Assembly: GCF_000380165.1 (NCBI RefSeq)
Contig: NZ_KB904663.1
Location: 1-64,000, forward strand
Source: Wenjunlia vitaminophila DSM 41686
GTDB lineage: Bacteria > Actinomycetota > Actinomycetes > Streptomycetales > Streptomycetaceae
Length of the DNA: 64,000 nt
Direction: 5' to 3'
Shown: positions 35,852 to 48,563 of the stretch, one piece after another
How positions within the stretch are numbered: the stretch's first letter is position 1
Layout of the letters: the number at the start of each line of letters is the position of its first letter
Program-made: the position numbers and the translations under genes
The notes under the pieces: model-generated
Told to the model about the DNA's origin: nothing
Database searches by the model: none
The model's input: only the letters and a program-made list of their open reading frames with translations

Positions 35852-36499
35852 ATGGCACGCCGCTACGACTGCTCCGACGCGTCCGACCGCTCCATCGGCC
35901 TGCGCGAGGCCGCCTCCGCGGTCCGCCGCGGCGAGCTGGTGGTGCTGCCCACGGACACCGTCTACGGCGTTGGCGCCGACGCCTTCTCCGCCGAGGCCGT
36001 GGGTGACCTGCTCGAGGCCAAGGGCCGCGGCAGGAACATGCCTTCCCCGGTCCTCGTCGGCTCCCCGAACACGCTGCACGGCCTGGTCAGCGACTTCTCC
36101 GAGCAGGCCTGGGAGCTGGTGGACGCGTTCTGGCCCGGCGCGCTGACCCTGGTGGCCAAGCACCAGCCGTCGCTGCGCTGGGACCTGGGTGACACCCGTG
36201 GCACCGTCGCGGTGCGCATGCCGTTGCACCCGGTGGCGATCGAGCTGCTCACCGAGACCGGCCCGATGGCGGTCAGCAGTGCCAACGCCACCGGGCGCCC
36301 GGCCCCGCAGGACTGCGACACGGCCCAGGAGATGCTCGGCGACGCCGTCTCCGTGTACCTCGACGGGGGACCGACCCCGGACATCGTCCCTTCGTCCATC
36401 GTCGATGTGACCGGTCGGGTCCCGGTGCTGCTGCGCCAGGGAGCCATCTCGCTGGAGGAGCTGCGCGCGGTGGTACCGGGCACGGGGGCGGCCAGTTGA
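35852..36499 (+). CDS. L-threonylcarbamoyladenylate synthase (TsaC/Sua5 type)
   Basis: A 215-residue YrdC-domain protein making threonylcarbamoyl-AMP for the t6A modification of tRNA. Contains VVLPTDTVYGVGADAF, the KGRGRNMPSPVLVG loop and PMAVSSANATGRPAPQD. It lacks the extra C-terminal Sua5 domain, so it is TsaC-like. ATG 35852 with AAGGAGG. The stop overlaps the next gene as TTGA. Confidence 0.94.
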   Translation: MARRYDCSDASDRSIGLREAASAVRRGELVVLPTDTVYGVGADAFSAEAVGDLLEAKGRGRNMPSPVLVGSPNTLHGLVSDFSEQAWELVDAFWPGALTLVAKHQPSLRWDLGDTRGTVAVRMPLHPVAIELLTETGPMAVSSANATGRPAPQDCDTAQEMLGDAVSVYLDGGPTPDIVPSSIVDVTGRVPVLLRQGAISLEELRAVVPGTGAAS

Positions 36500-37182
36500 C
36501 CGGGCCCCACCGGCCGCCGGGTGGGACCGCGGGGCCCCAGCGGGGCATACCAGGCCACACTCCCTCGTACGACTGTTTCCGCATCCTGCACGTGTGCACC
36601 GGCAACGTCTGCCGCTCACCCATCGCCGAGCGGCTGACCAGGCACGAACTACACCTGCGGCTCGGCGAGGGAGCGGCCGGGATCGTGGTGGAGAGCGCCG
36701 GGACCTGGGGGCACGAGGGTGCCCCCATGGAGAGCCACGCCGCCGCGGTGCTCACCGAGTACGGGGCGGACCCGGACGGTTTCACCGGACGGGAGCTGCT
36801 CGACGACCACGTGGTCGAGGCCGACCTGGTGTTGACCGCGACCCGGGACCACCGCGCCCAGGTGATCTCCATGGGGCACGCGGCGGGCCTGCGCACGTTC
36901 ACCCTCAAGGAGTTCACCCGGCTGGTGCGGGCCATAGACCCGGCCACGCTCCCCCAGGACGGCGGGGTGATCGCCCGGGCCCGCTCCCTGGTCCGGGCGG
37001 CGGCGGCGCTGCGCGGGTGGCTGATGGCCCCCACCCCGGACGCGGACGAGGTGTACGACCCGTACGGGGCGCCGCTGACGGTCTTCCGCAACTGTGGCGA
37101 CGAGATCTACCACGCCCTCGACCCGGTGGTGACCGCGTTGACGGGTGTCTCCGGCCCCGTGGCCGTGCCGTGGCGGCGCTAG
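36496..37182 (+). CDS. low-molecular-weight protein tyrosine phosphatase
   Basis: A 228-residue phosphatase. The P-loop C34TGNVCRS (CX5RS) is preceded by FRILHV. The GTWGHEGAPM region and an acidic partner DPYGAPLTVFRNCGDE near the C-terminus complete the family pattern. TTG 36496 overlaps the stop of the upstream gene, so it is translated by coupling; the first 27 residues are a variable extension. Substrate unknown, possibly exopolysaccharide or developmental kinases. Confidence 0.92.
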   Translation: MTGPHRPPGGTAGPQRGIPGHTPSYDCFRILHVCTGNVCRSPIAERLTRHELHLRLGEGAAGIVVESAGTWGHEGAPMESHAAAVLTEYGADPDGFTGRELLDDHVVEADLVLTATRDHRAQVISMGHAAGLRTFTLKEFTRLVRAIDPATLPQDGGVIARARSLVRAAAALRGWLMAPTPDADEVYDPYGAPLTVFRNCGDEIYHALDPVVTALTGVSGPVAVPWRR

Positions 37183-37757
37183 GGTGACGCCCCGGGGGAC
37201 TCGGTGGCCACGGCGCACCCGAGCCGCTACGGGGACCCGCCAGGCACTCGGGTGGGGGTCCCCGGTACGCTCACCACGTCGGGTCATGGCACCGTCACCG
37301 TCCGCGGTGGCCAGGTGTCCCGTTCCGGCGACGTCCCGACGGGTGCAACCGTTCGCCGGGCCCAGGAGTCTTCCTCGGTGCCCTGTCCGTCCCCGTCTCA
37401 CGCGTCTCCGCACTGTCAGCCTCAGTACCGTCGGTGGCCGTCCGTTGTCTCGTCCGCTTTGGTTTCTGTCCGTTTCGAGCAGTGAATCGTCCGAGTCCCG
37501 TTGGTTTCCGTCCTGTTCCTTGCAGTGCGGTTGCTCCGGGGCCAGTGCGGCGCCGAGCCCGCGGGTGCGGTGCCCCGAGGGAGCGGCGTCCCGTCCCGCC
37601 CCATCCAGGTGCGCAATTTTGTCCACTTCTGCTCCTGACCGTCACCCGAACGTCGGCCGGCACGGTCGTTTCGGCGTTCGCGGTGACCTGAGCCACACGC
37701 ATAGGGTGTGATCCGTGAGGACGCAGCGAGACCAGTCACCCCGGACGAGGGGCCGCC
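37183..37757. other. 575-bp gap between the phosphatase gene and wecA
   Basis: No gene. From about 37380 to 37560 the plus strand is poor in A and G and rich in CCGT, TTTC and GTCC (TTTGGTTTCTGTCC, TTGGTTTCCGTCC), unlike its surroundings. A transcript of this pyrimidine-rich stretch would be a plausible Rho-binding leader for wecA. In S. coelicolor, as I recall, a glyA gene occupies this place; nothing like it is left here. Confidence 0.45.
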
Positions 37758-39074
37758 GTGCGTGAGTACCTGCTGACCCTCCTGGTGACCGCGGCCGTCA
37801 CCTACCTGCTCACCGGACCGGTCCGGAAGTTCGCCATCGCCGCCAAGGCGATGCCGGAGATCCGGGAACGGGACGTGCACCGGGAGCCGACCCCCAGGCT
37901 GGGCGGCATCGCGATGTTCGGGGGGCTGTGCGTGGGTCTCCTGGTCGCCTCGGAACTCCCCCACATCGGAACGGTCTTCACCGAGACCGACGAGCCCCGG
38001 GCGCTGTTGTCCGGGGCCGGGCTGATCTGGCTGCTCGGGGTGCTGGACGACAAGTGGGGCGTGGACGCGCTGATCAAGCTCGGCGGGCAGATGGTGGCCG
38101 CCGGCGTGATGGTCCTGCAGGGCCTGCAGATCCTGTCCCTGCCGGTGCCGGGGATCGGCCAGCTCACCCTGACGCCGATCCAGTCCACCCTGCTCACCGT
38201 GGCGCTGGTGGTGGTCACCATCAACGCGGTGAACTTCGTGGACGGCCTGGACGGGCTGGCCTCGGGCATGGTGTGCATCGCCGCCATCGCGTTCTTCGCC
38301 TACGCCTACCGTCTGTGGTTCGGCCACAACATCGAGTCGGCCGCGCCGGCGACGCTCTTCAGCGCCATCCTCATCGGCATGTGCCTGGGCTTCCTGCCGC
38401 ACAACCTGCACCCCGCCCGCATCTTCATGGGCGATTCCGGATCGATGTTGATCGGTCTGATGCTCTCCGCCTCGGCGATCTCGGTCACCGGTCAGGTCAA
38501 CTACGACGACCTGGTGAACGAGGCCAACGGCTCGCAGACCGAGGCGGTCTACGAGATGGTCCCGGTCTACATCCCGCTACTGCTGCCGTTGGCGCTGATC
38601 GCGGTGCCCATGACCGACCTGGTGCTGGCAGTGGTCCGCCGCACCTGGAACGGCAAGTCCCCGTTCGCCGCGGACAAGCAGCACCTGCACCACCGGCTGT
38701 TGGAGATCGGGCACTCGCACAGCAGGGCCGTGTTGATCATGTACTTCTGGTCGGCACTGATCGCCCTCGGCACCGTCGCGTTCTCCGTGCAGTCCAACTC
38801 CACCGTGCTACCACTGGTCGGTATTGTCCTGTGCGCGATCGGTCTCGTTGTGCTGTTGATGCCGAGGTTTCGGCCCAAGGCCCCAGAGTGGTCACATTCG
38901 TTCGTTCCGCCCCGTTACCGGGCCGGGCGAGGCCGGGCGGCCCGGCGGCTGGGCGAGGCGTCGCCGACAGAGCAGCCGTCACTCAACGGAGCCACCGCGA
39001 TGGGCGGCCGGCACAGGTCCGCGAACCGCCCCCACGCGCACTCCGCGGCGGGAACGCAGGGGGGAGAGGGGTAG
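37758..39074 (+). CDS. wecA: undecaprenyl-phosphate GlcNAc-1-phosphate transferase (WecA/MraY family)
   Basis: A 438-residue polytopic membrane enzyme starting glycopolymer synthesis on the lipid carrier. Eleven hydrophobic segments; conserved loops RERDVHREPTPRLGG, LLGVLDDKWG, NFVDGLDGLASG, RIFMGDSGS and the HLHHRLLEIGHSHS signature of the WecA subgroup. The C-terminal 70 residues are a hydrophilic Arg/Ser/Ala-rich tail. GTG 37758 follows GAGGGG. Lies just before the atp operon. Confidence 0.92.
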   Translation: MREYLLTLLVTAAVTYLLTGPVRKFAIAAKAMPEIRERDVHREPTPRLGGIAMFGGLCVGLLVASELPHIGTVFTETDEPRALLSGAGLIWLLGVLDDKWGVDALIKLGGQMVAAGVMVLQGLQILSLPVPGIGQLTLTPIQSTLLTVALVVVTINAVNFVDGLDGLASGMVCIAAIAFFAYAYRLWFGHNIESAAPATLFSAILIGMCLGFLPHNLHPARIFMGDSGSMLIGLMLSASAISVTGQVNYDDLVNEANGSQTEAVYEMVPVYIPLLLPLALIAVPMTDLVLAVVRRTWNGKSPFAADKQHLHHRLLEIGHSHSRAVLIMYFWSALIALGTVAFSVQSNSTVLPLVGIVLCAIGLVVLLMPRFRPKAPEWSHSFVPPRYRAGRGRAARRLGEASPTEQPSLNGATAMGGRHRSANRPHAHSAAGTQGGEG

Positions 39075-39170
39075 CGGAGGCATTGTCCCGCCACTGGCGC
39101 GAACCCGTTGGCAAGAGCCGGATCGTGTGACAGGGAGCACATCTGGCAGGTAAAGCTCTCATCAAATAGT

Positions 39171-39188
39171 TTGTGATACCGTTCACGA
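39171..39188. promoter_or_regulatory. Rex-like redox operator upstream of the atp operon
   Basis: TTGTGATACCGTTCACGA closely follows the Streptomyces Rex operator TTGTGAACGCGTTCACAA (both arms recognisable, centre ACCG). It lies about 170 bases before atpI in a notably AT-richer stretch (CATCAAATAGTTTGTGATAC) likely to hold the promoter. Rex control of respiratory genes by NADH/NAD is established in Streptomyces; its action here is inferred. Confidence 0.6.
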
Positions 39189-39356
39189 ACACCAGGGGTA
39201 GCGCCGAAAGACCACACGGAACGGCCATTCGCCACCGGGAGTGCGCCTCGAGTTCCACCTCGGGCTGTGCCTCGCTCGTCGATCGGTGTTCCCCGCCCCT
39301 TCGTCACTGTCAGTCACGTGAGTACCGCTGTCCTCCAACCCGCCGGAGCTGCCCGC

Positions 39357-39794
39357 ATGCAGTCCAACGACGCCCGGATCCTGCTGAGCGCCGCTGTTCC
39401 CACCGCTGCCGTCGGCGTCGTCGCCATCGGGATCTCGGTGGCCGTGGCCGGGAGCAAGGGGGCCATCGGCGCGGCCTTCGGCCTGGTGCTGGTGCTCGCG
39501 TTCTTCTCCGCGGGGCTCGTCGCCCTCCAGCGGTCAGCCAGGTCGCTGCCGCACCTCTTCCAGGCGATGGGAATGCTGGTCTACACCACGCAGCTCCTGC
39601 TGTTGGCGATCGTGCTCGCGCTGGTGAAGGACACCGAGGCGTTCAACCCCAAGGCGTTCGCGTTCACCCTGATCGGCTGCACGGTGGCCTGGGTCGCGGC
39701 CCAGGCGCGGGGGCACATGAAGGCCAAGATCCTGTACGTGGACCCGGCTTCCGGGGCCGACGGGCCGGCCAAGCTCACGGAGCCCCGGACATGA
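39357..39794 (+). CDS. atpI: ATP synthase protein I
   Basis: A 145-residue membrane protein with four hydrophobic segments (AVPTAAVGVVAIGISVAV; IGAAFGLVLVLAFFSAGL; GMLVYTTQLLLLAIVLALV; FTLIGCTVAWVAA). AtpI proteins assist assembly of the c-ring or cation supply. ATG 39357 follows CCGGAG. First gene of the operon, behind the Rex-like site. Confidence 0.85.
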   Translation: MQSNDARILLSAAVPTAAVGVVAIGISVAVAGSKGAIGAAFGLVLVLAFFSAGLVALQRSARSLPHLFQAMGMLVYTTQLLLLAIVLALVKDTEAFNPKAFAFTLIGCTVAWVAAQARGHMKAKILYVDPASGADGPAKLTEPRT

Positions 39795-40046
39795 CAACCA
39801 GGGGTCGTGTCGGGAAGATCTCCGGCGCCTGCTATCGTCCGGTGCCAACTACGGCTCAGCGAGCGAGGGCAGTCGCTGTGCCCGGATCGTTCATCCGGGA
39901 CGGCGGCGGCCCACGCTTTCGCATGCGCCTTTCGGGCCCCTCGGTCCCTCCCTATCCGCACGACCTGTCCAGTGCCGCTCCGCGGCTCGCGCCGCGCCGA
40001 CACATCGAGGTAGCCGTACCCATGCGTTATGCCGAAGGAGCTCGCG

Positions 40047-40856
40047 GTGAGTGCTGACCAGATGCTCGCCTTCGAGACCGACTGCCACATCTTCGACGGT
40101 TGCGGTTTCCCCTCACCCGGCCTGAGCTCCTTCCTCTTCAAGCCGATGTTCGAGGTCGGCGGATTCGAGTTCAACAAGCCGATGCTGCTGGCGCTGCTCT
40201 CGACGCTGGTGGTGTGCGGCTTCTTCTGGGCGGCGTTCGCCAAGCCGAAGGTGGTCCCGGGCAAGCTCCAGATGGTCGGCGAGGCGGGGTACGACTTCGT
40301 CCGGCGGGGGATCGTCTACGAGACGATCGGCAAGAAGGAGGGCGAGAAGTACGTCCCCTTCATCGTCTCGATGTTCTTCTTCATCTGGATCATGAACATC
40401 TGGTCGGTCGTCCCGCTCGCCCAGTTCCCAGTGCCCTCGCTCATCGCCTTCCCGGCGGGCCTGGCGGGCGTGGTCTGGCTCACCTGGATGTCGATCAACT
40501 TCAAGCGCCACGGCTTCGTGGGCGGCATCAAGAACCTGTGCTACATGCCGGGGCTGCCCAAGGCGATCTACCCCCTGCTGATCCCGATCGAGTTCCTGTC
40601 GAACGTGCTGGTCCGGCCGTTCACCCACGCGGTGCGGCTCTTCGCCAACATGTTCGCCGGCCACCTGCTGCTGCTGATCTTCACCATCGCAAGCTGGTAC
40701 CTGCTCAACGGCATCGGTATCGCCTACGCGGGGGTGTCGTTCGTCATGGTCGTGGTGATGACCATGTTCGAGCTCTTCATCCAGGCGTTGCAGGCGTACG
40801 TCTTCGTCCTGCTGGCCTGCACCTACATCGAGGGTGCCCTGCACGCCGACCACTGA
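40047..40856 (+). CDS. atpB: ATP synthase Fo subunit a
   Basis: A 269-residue membrane subunit forming the proton half-channels. The essential Arg is in LSNVLVRPFTHAVRLFANMFAGH, followed by the helix FELFIQALQAYVFVLLACTYI. GTG 40047 is preferred over ATG 40029 because AAGGAG lies at the right distance upstream of it. Confidence 0.96.
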   Translation: MSADQMLAFETDCHIFDGCGFPSPGLSSFLFKPMFEVGGFEFNKPMLLALLSTLVVCGFFWAAFAKPKVVPGKLQMVGEAGYDFVRRGIVYETIGKKEGEKYVPFIVSMFFFIWIMNIWSVVPLAQFPVPSLIAFPAGLAGVVWLTWMSINFKRHGFVGGIKNLCYMPGLPKAIYPLLIPIEFLSNVLVRPFTHAVRLFANMFAGHLLLLIFTIASWYLLNGIGIAYAGVSFVMVVVMTMFELFIQALQAYVFVLLACTYIEGALHADH

Positions 40857-40931
40857 TCCACCACACACCCGCACCCAGAACGTCCGGTGGCCAAACCCCA
40901 CCGGCCCCGTGAAGAAGAAGGAAGAAACGGC

Positions 40932-41174
40932 ATGTCCGCTCTCCAGACCCTCGCCGCCGACGGCATCCACGGCTCCGTCGCCTCGATCGGCTACGGCCTG
41001 GCCGCCGTCGGCCCCGGCATCGGTGTCGGCATCATCTTCGGTAACGGCACCCAGGCCCTGGCCCGTCAGCCCGAGGCCGCCGGCCTGATCCGGCAGAACC
41101 AGATCCTCGGCTTCGCGCTCTGCGAGGCGCTCGCCCTGATCGGCATCGTCATGCCGTTCGTCTTCGGCAAGTGA
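40932..41174 (+). CDS. atpE: ATP synthase Fo subunit c
   Basis: An 80-residue proteolipid: two helices joined by the polar loop ARQPEAAGLIRQ; the ion-carrying carboxylate is Glu65 in FALCEALALIGIV. The Gly-rich first helix GLAAVGPGIGVGIIFG is typical. ATG 40932 follows AAGGAAG. Confidence 0.97.
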   Translation: MSALQTLAADGIHGSVASIGYGLAAVGPGIGVGIIFGNGTQALARQPEAAGLIRQNQILGFALCEALALIGIVMPFVFGK

Positions 41175-41229
41175 TCCGGGACGACCGGTAGGCCCATTCA
41201 CACGGCCAAAACAGACGGAAGGTCCAGAC

Positions 41230-41778
41230 GTGAATCTCCTGCACATGGCGTCAGAGGAAGAGCAGAATCCTCTAGTCCCCGAGATTCCGGAGCTCGTCGT
41301 CGGTCTGCTCGCCTTCGGGATCGTCTTCTGGCTCTTCTACGCCAAGCTCGTGCCCAGCATCAACAAGGTGTTGGACGAGCGGCGGGAAGCCATCGAGGGC
41401 GGTATCGAGAAGGCCGACGAGGCTCAGGCCGAGGCCCAGCGGGTGCTGGAGGAATACCGCGCCCAGCTCGCCGACGCGCGGCACGAGGCCGCGCGCCTGC
41501 GCCAGGAGGCGCAGGAGCAGGGCGCGGCGCTCATCGCGGAGATGCGCGCCGAGGGCCAGCGGCAGAAGGAAGCCATCATCGAGGCCGGCCACACCCAGCT
41601 CGAGGCCGACCGCAAGCAGGCGGCGCAGGCGCTGCGCCAGGACGTGGGCCGGCTGGCCACCGACTTGGCCGGCCGGATCGTCGGCGAGTCCCTCGAGGAC
41701 CACGCCCGGCAGAGCCGCATCATCGACCGGTTCCTCGGCGAGCTCGAGGAGCGGGCCGAGGAAGGCGTCAGGCGATGA
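41230..41778 (+). CDS. atpF: ATP synthase Fo subunit b
   Basis: A 182-residue stator subunit: one TM helix (LVVGLLAFGIVFWLFYAKLV), then a long charged coiled-coil (about 50-165). GTG 41230 with GGAAGG. Followed 28 bases later by atpH. Confidence 0.95.
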   Translation: MNLLHMASEEEQNPLVPEIPELVVGLLAFGIVFWLFYAKLVPSINKVLDERREAIEGGIEKADEAQAEAQRVLEEYRAQLADARHEAARLRQEAQEQGAALIAEMRAEGQRQKEAIIEAGHTQLEADRKQAAQALRQDVGRLATDLAGRIVGESLEDHARQSRIIDRFLGELEERAEEGVRR

Positions 41779-41806
41779 GGTCGCCGCGAGACGGGGAGCG
41801 TGAGGC

Positions 41807-42622
41807 ATGAACGGCGCGAGTCGTGAGGCGCTGGCCGCCGCACGCGAGCGGCTCGACGCGCTCACCGACAACACCTCGGTGGACGCCGGGGCGGTCGCCA
41901 GCGAGCTGGCTTCCTTCGGGCGCCTGCTCGACCGTGAGGTGGCGCTGCGGCGCTTCCTGACGGACCCGGCCCAGGACGGGCAGGCCAAGGCCGACCTGCT
42001 GGGTCGGTTGCTCACCGGGCAGGTCAGGGGGGAGACCCTGGACCTGCTGGGCGGCATGGTGCGGTCCCGTTGGTCCCGCCCGCGGGACCTGGCGGACGCG
42101 GTCGAGGAGCTGTCGGTCACGGCAGAGCTCGTCGTCGCCGAACGGGAGGGCCGCCTGGACGACGTCGAGGACGAGCTCTTCCGGTTCAGCCGGATCCTGC
42201 AGTCCTCGACCGAGCTGCGGCAGGCCCTGACCGACCGGTCGGCTCCCGGCACCGCCCGTGGGGACCTGATCGGCTCGCTGCTCGGCGGAAAGGCCCACGC
42301 GGTCACGGAACGGCTGATCACCAGGCTGGTCACCCACCCGCGTGGCCTTAGCCTGGATGTGGGGCTGGAGAACTACTCCAGGCTGGCCGCGGCCCGGCGC
42401 GGGCGCATGGTCGCCGTGGTGACCACGGCGGTCCCGCTGAGCTCCGGGCAGAAGGACCGTCTCGGCTCGGTCCTGGCCCGGCTGTACGGGCGCGACGTGC
42501 ACCTGAACCTCGACGTGGACCCCGAGGTCCGCGGCGGGATCAGCGTGCGGGTCGGCGACGAGGTCATCGACGGCTCGATCAGCAGCCGCCTGGACGAGGC
42601 GGCCCGCCGGCTGGCCGGTTGA
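41807..42622 (+). CDS. atpH: ATP synthase F1 subunit delta
   Basis: A 271-residue delta subunit, of the long actinobacterial form (E. coli about 177). The conserved C-terminal part includes GRMVAVVTTAVPLSSGQKDRL and DPEVRGGISVRVGDEVIDGS. Links the b-dimer stalk to the top of F1. ATG 41807. Confidence 0.95.
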   Translation: MNGASREALAAARERLDALTDNTSVDAGAVASELASFGRLLDREVALRRFLTDPAQDGQAKADLLGRLLTGQVRGETLDLLGGMVRSRWSRPRDLADAVEELSVTAELVVAEREGRLDDVEDELFRFSRILQSSTELRQALTDRSAPGTARGDLIGSLLGGKAHAVTERLITRLVTHPRGLSLDVGLENYSRLAAARRGRMVAVVTTAVPLSSGQKDRLGSVLARLYGRDVHLNLDVDPEVRGGISVRVGDEVIDGSISSRLDEAARRLAG

Positions 42623-42748
42623 GCCCGGCCTGCCGAAGTCGGCACAACTCAACAAGCATGGATTGATGCGGCCCGGGTTGGGCCGTGCCAGACACGCGGT
42701 CGCCGGTGACGGCGGCCCGGGCCCAACTAGGGAGAGCAGGGACACCAG

Positions 42749-44344
<1,596 letters not shown>

Positions 44345-44364
44345 CGGAAGGAACCGGCTGACCC

Positions 44365-46733
<2,369 letters not shown>

Positions 46734-46745
46734 GCCCCCGGCTCG

Positions 46746-46779
46746 GGGTGGGGGGCGGGCCCGGGCCCGCCCCCCACCC
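46746..46779. repeat. 34-bp perfect palindrome between atpD and atpC
   Basis: An uninterrupted palindrome centred on CCCGGG, with 15-base arms beginning GGGTGGGGGGCGGGC, followed by GCACTCCCGTTATTC. A very stable hairpin inside the operon; it may act as attenuator or mRNA 3' end, making atpC lower or separately expressed. Confidence 0.75.
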
Positions 46780-46844
46780 GCACTCCCGTTATTCTTTGAC
46801 CCGACACCGGTCGTACCCGGCCGGTGCTGAACCAAGGAGCCGTT

Positions 46845-47222
46845 GTGGCTGAGCTGCACGTCGAGCTGGTCGCCGCCGACCGCAAGGTCTGGTCCGGAGA
46901 GGCCACCATCGTCGTCGCGCGCACCTCGTCCGGTGACATCGGTATCATGCCGGGTCACCAGCCGCTGCTCGGCGTGCTGGAGTCCGGCCCGGTGACGATC
47001 CGCGGCGTGGACGGTGGGACGGTCGTCGCCGCCGTGCACGGCGGCTTCCTGTCGTTCGCGGACGACAACCTGTCGATCCTCGCCGAGATCGCCGAACTGG
47101 CGGACGAGATCGACATCGAGCGTGCGGAGCGCGCACTGGGACGGGCCAAGTCGGAGACGGACGCCGCAGCCGAGCGGCGGGCCGAGGTACGACTGCGGGC
47201 CGCCGCGGGCGCGTCACGCTGA
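46845..47222 (+). CDS. atpC: ATP synthase F1 subunit epsilon
   Basis: A 125-residue subunit: beta-sandwich (ELHVELVAADRKVWSGEA, GDIGIMPGHQPLLGVL) and C-terminal helices (IDIERAERALGRAKSE). GTG 46845 follows AAGGAG. Preceded by the palindrome; a TTGACC in 46796-46801 could belong to a separate promoter. Confidence 0.97.
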   Translation: MAELHVELVAADRKVWSGEATIVVARTSSGDIGIMPGHQPLLGVLESGPVTIRGVDGGTVVAAVHGGFLSFADDNLSILAEIAELADEIDIERAERALGRAKSETDAAAERRAEVRLRAAAGASR

Positions 47223-47364
47223 CCGACCGTCGGGCCACCGGCCCGACGGTCGGCACCAGCAGTACGCGAACGGGGCGCCCACCGGGTGGCCAGGGCACAA
47301 CGGACCGTACTCGGCAGGTCACATGTAGGGCAGGTGGGGCACGGCGTCTCGAGCGAGGAGGTCG

Positions 47365-47874
47365 GTGGGCGTGATCCTCGCGTTGGAGGTGCTCGGTGTC
47401 GTGGTGGCCGTCGCCCTGCTCGGACTGTTCGCCTTCGGGCTGCGCCGCCGGCTGATCCAACGCTCCGGGGGCACCTTCGACTGTTCCCTGCGGCTGCGGA
47501 TGCCCGCCGACGCCGAGGCCCAGGCCCCCGCGCTGCCCGGCGACGCCGGTGACGTCCTGGGCGAGACCGTCGAGCCCAGTGGCAAGGGATGGGTCTTCGG
47601 GGTCGCCAGGTACAGCGGCGACCGGGTGGAGTGGTTCCGGGTCTTCAGCTACGCGCCGCGTCCCCGCCGGGCGCTGGAACGCGCCGAGATCGAGGTGCTG
47701 CGCCGCCGCACCCCGCGCGGGCAGGAGGAGCTGGCGCTGCTCTCCGGCGCCGTGGTGCTCACCTGCCGCCACCGGGGCGCCCTGCTGGAACTGGCGATGA
47801 GCGAGGACGCCCTCACGGGCTTCCTGGCCTGGCTGGAGGCCGCCCCGCCGGGCCAGCGGGTGAACGTCGCCTGA
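47365..47874 (+). CDS. DUF2550 family membrane protein
   Basis: A 169-residue protein with one N-terminal TM helix (LALEVLGVVVAVALLGLFAFGL) and a cytoplasmic beta-rich domain (GGTFDCSLRL, GWVFGVARYSGDRVEWFRVFSY). This family follows atpC in most actinobacteria; its function is unknown. GTG 47365 with GAGGAGG. Confidence 0.88.
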   Translation: MGVILALEVLGVVVAVALLGLFAFGLRRRLIQRSGGTFDCSLRLRMPADAEAQAPALPGDAGDVLGETVEPSGKGWVFGVARYSGDRVEWFRVFSYAPRPRRALERAEIEVLRRRTPRGQEELALLSGAVVLTCRHRGALLELAMSEDALTGFLAWLEAAPPGQRVNVA

Positions 47875-47895
47875 TCACCCGGGCCCGGGGCGAGG

Positions 47896-48543
47896 TCACC
47901 GGGTGAGGCCGAGCTCCTGGGCGAGCACCGCGGCCTGCACCCGACTGCGCAGGCCCAGCTTCCCCAGTATCCGGCTGACATGGGTCTTGGTGGTGGTTTC
48001 CGCCATGGCCAGCCGCTCGGCGATCTCCTGGTTGGACAGCCCCTCGCCGATGCGGACGAGCACCTCCAACTCCCGTCGGGTCAGCTCCCGCACGGCGTCC
48101 GGCGTGGCCGCCACGGCCGGTTTCCCCCGGGCGAACTCGGAGATCAGCCTCCGGGTCACCGCGGGCGAGACCATGCCCTCACCGGCCGCCACCAGCCGCA
48201 CCCCTTCCAGCAGCCGTTCCGCCTCGGTGTCCTTGAGCAGGAACCCGGCGGCGCCCGCGCGCAACGCCCCGAAGACGTACTCGTCGAGGTCGAAGGTGGT
48301 CAGCACCAGGACGTCCGCCAGCCCCTCCGCGACGACGGCGCGGGTGGCCGCGACCCCGTCGAGGCGCGGCATCTGCACGTCCATCAGCACCACGTCGGGC
48401 CGCAGCTCACGGGCGAGCCGCACCGCCTCCACCCCGTCCACCGCCTCGCCGACCACGGTGATGTCCGGAGCGGACCGCAGGATCAGTACCAGGCCGGCCC
48501 GAACGGCGTTCTGGTCCTCGGCGACGACGACGCGGATGGTCAC
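47896..48543 (-). CDS. NarL/LuxR-family response regulator
   Basis: A 215-residue regulator: receiver with VVVAEDQ, phospho-Asp55 in VLMDVQMPR and Lys in FLLKDTEAE; C-terminal LuxR HTH (LTRRELEVLVRIGEGLSNQE, TKTHVSRILGKLGLRSRVQA). GTG 48543 follows CAGGGAGC. Located 20 bases downstream of its kinase gene. Confidence 0.95.
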   Translation of the reverse strand: MTIRVVVAEDQNAVRAGLVLILRSAPDITVVGEAVDGVEAVRLARELRPDVVLMDVQMPRLDGVAATRAVVAEGLADVLVLTTFDLDEYVFGALRAGAAGFLLKDTEAERLLEGVRLVAAGEGMVSPAVTRRLISEFARGKPAVAATPDAVRELTRRELEVLVRIGEGLSNQEIAERLAMAETTTKTHVSRILGKLGLRSRVQAAVLAQELGLTR

Positions 48544-48563
48544 GGTGACGGTGCTCCCTGGGT

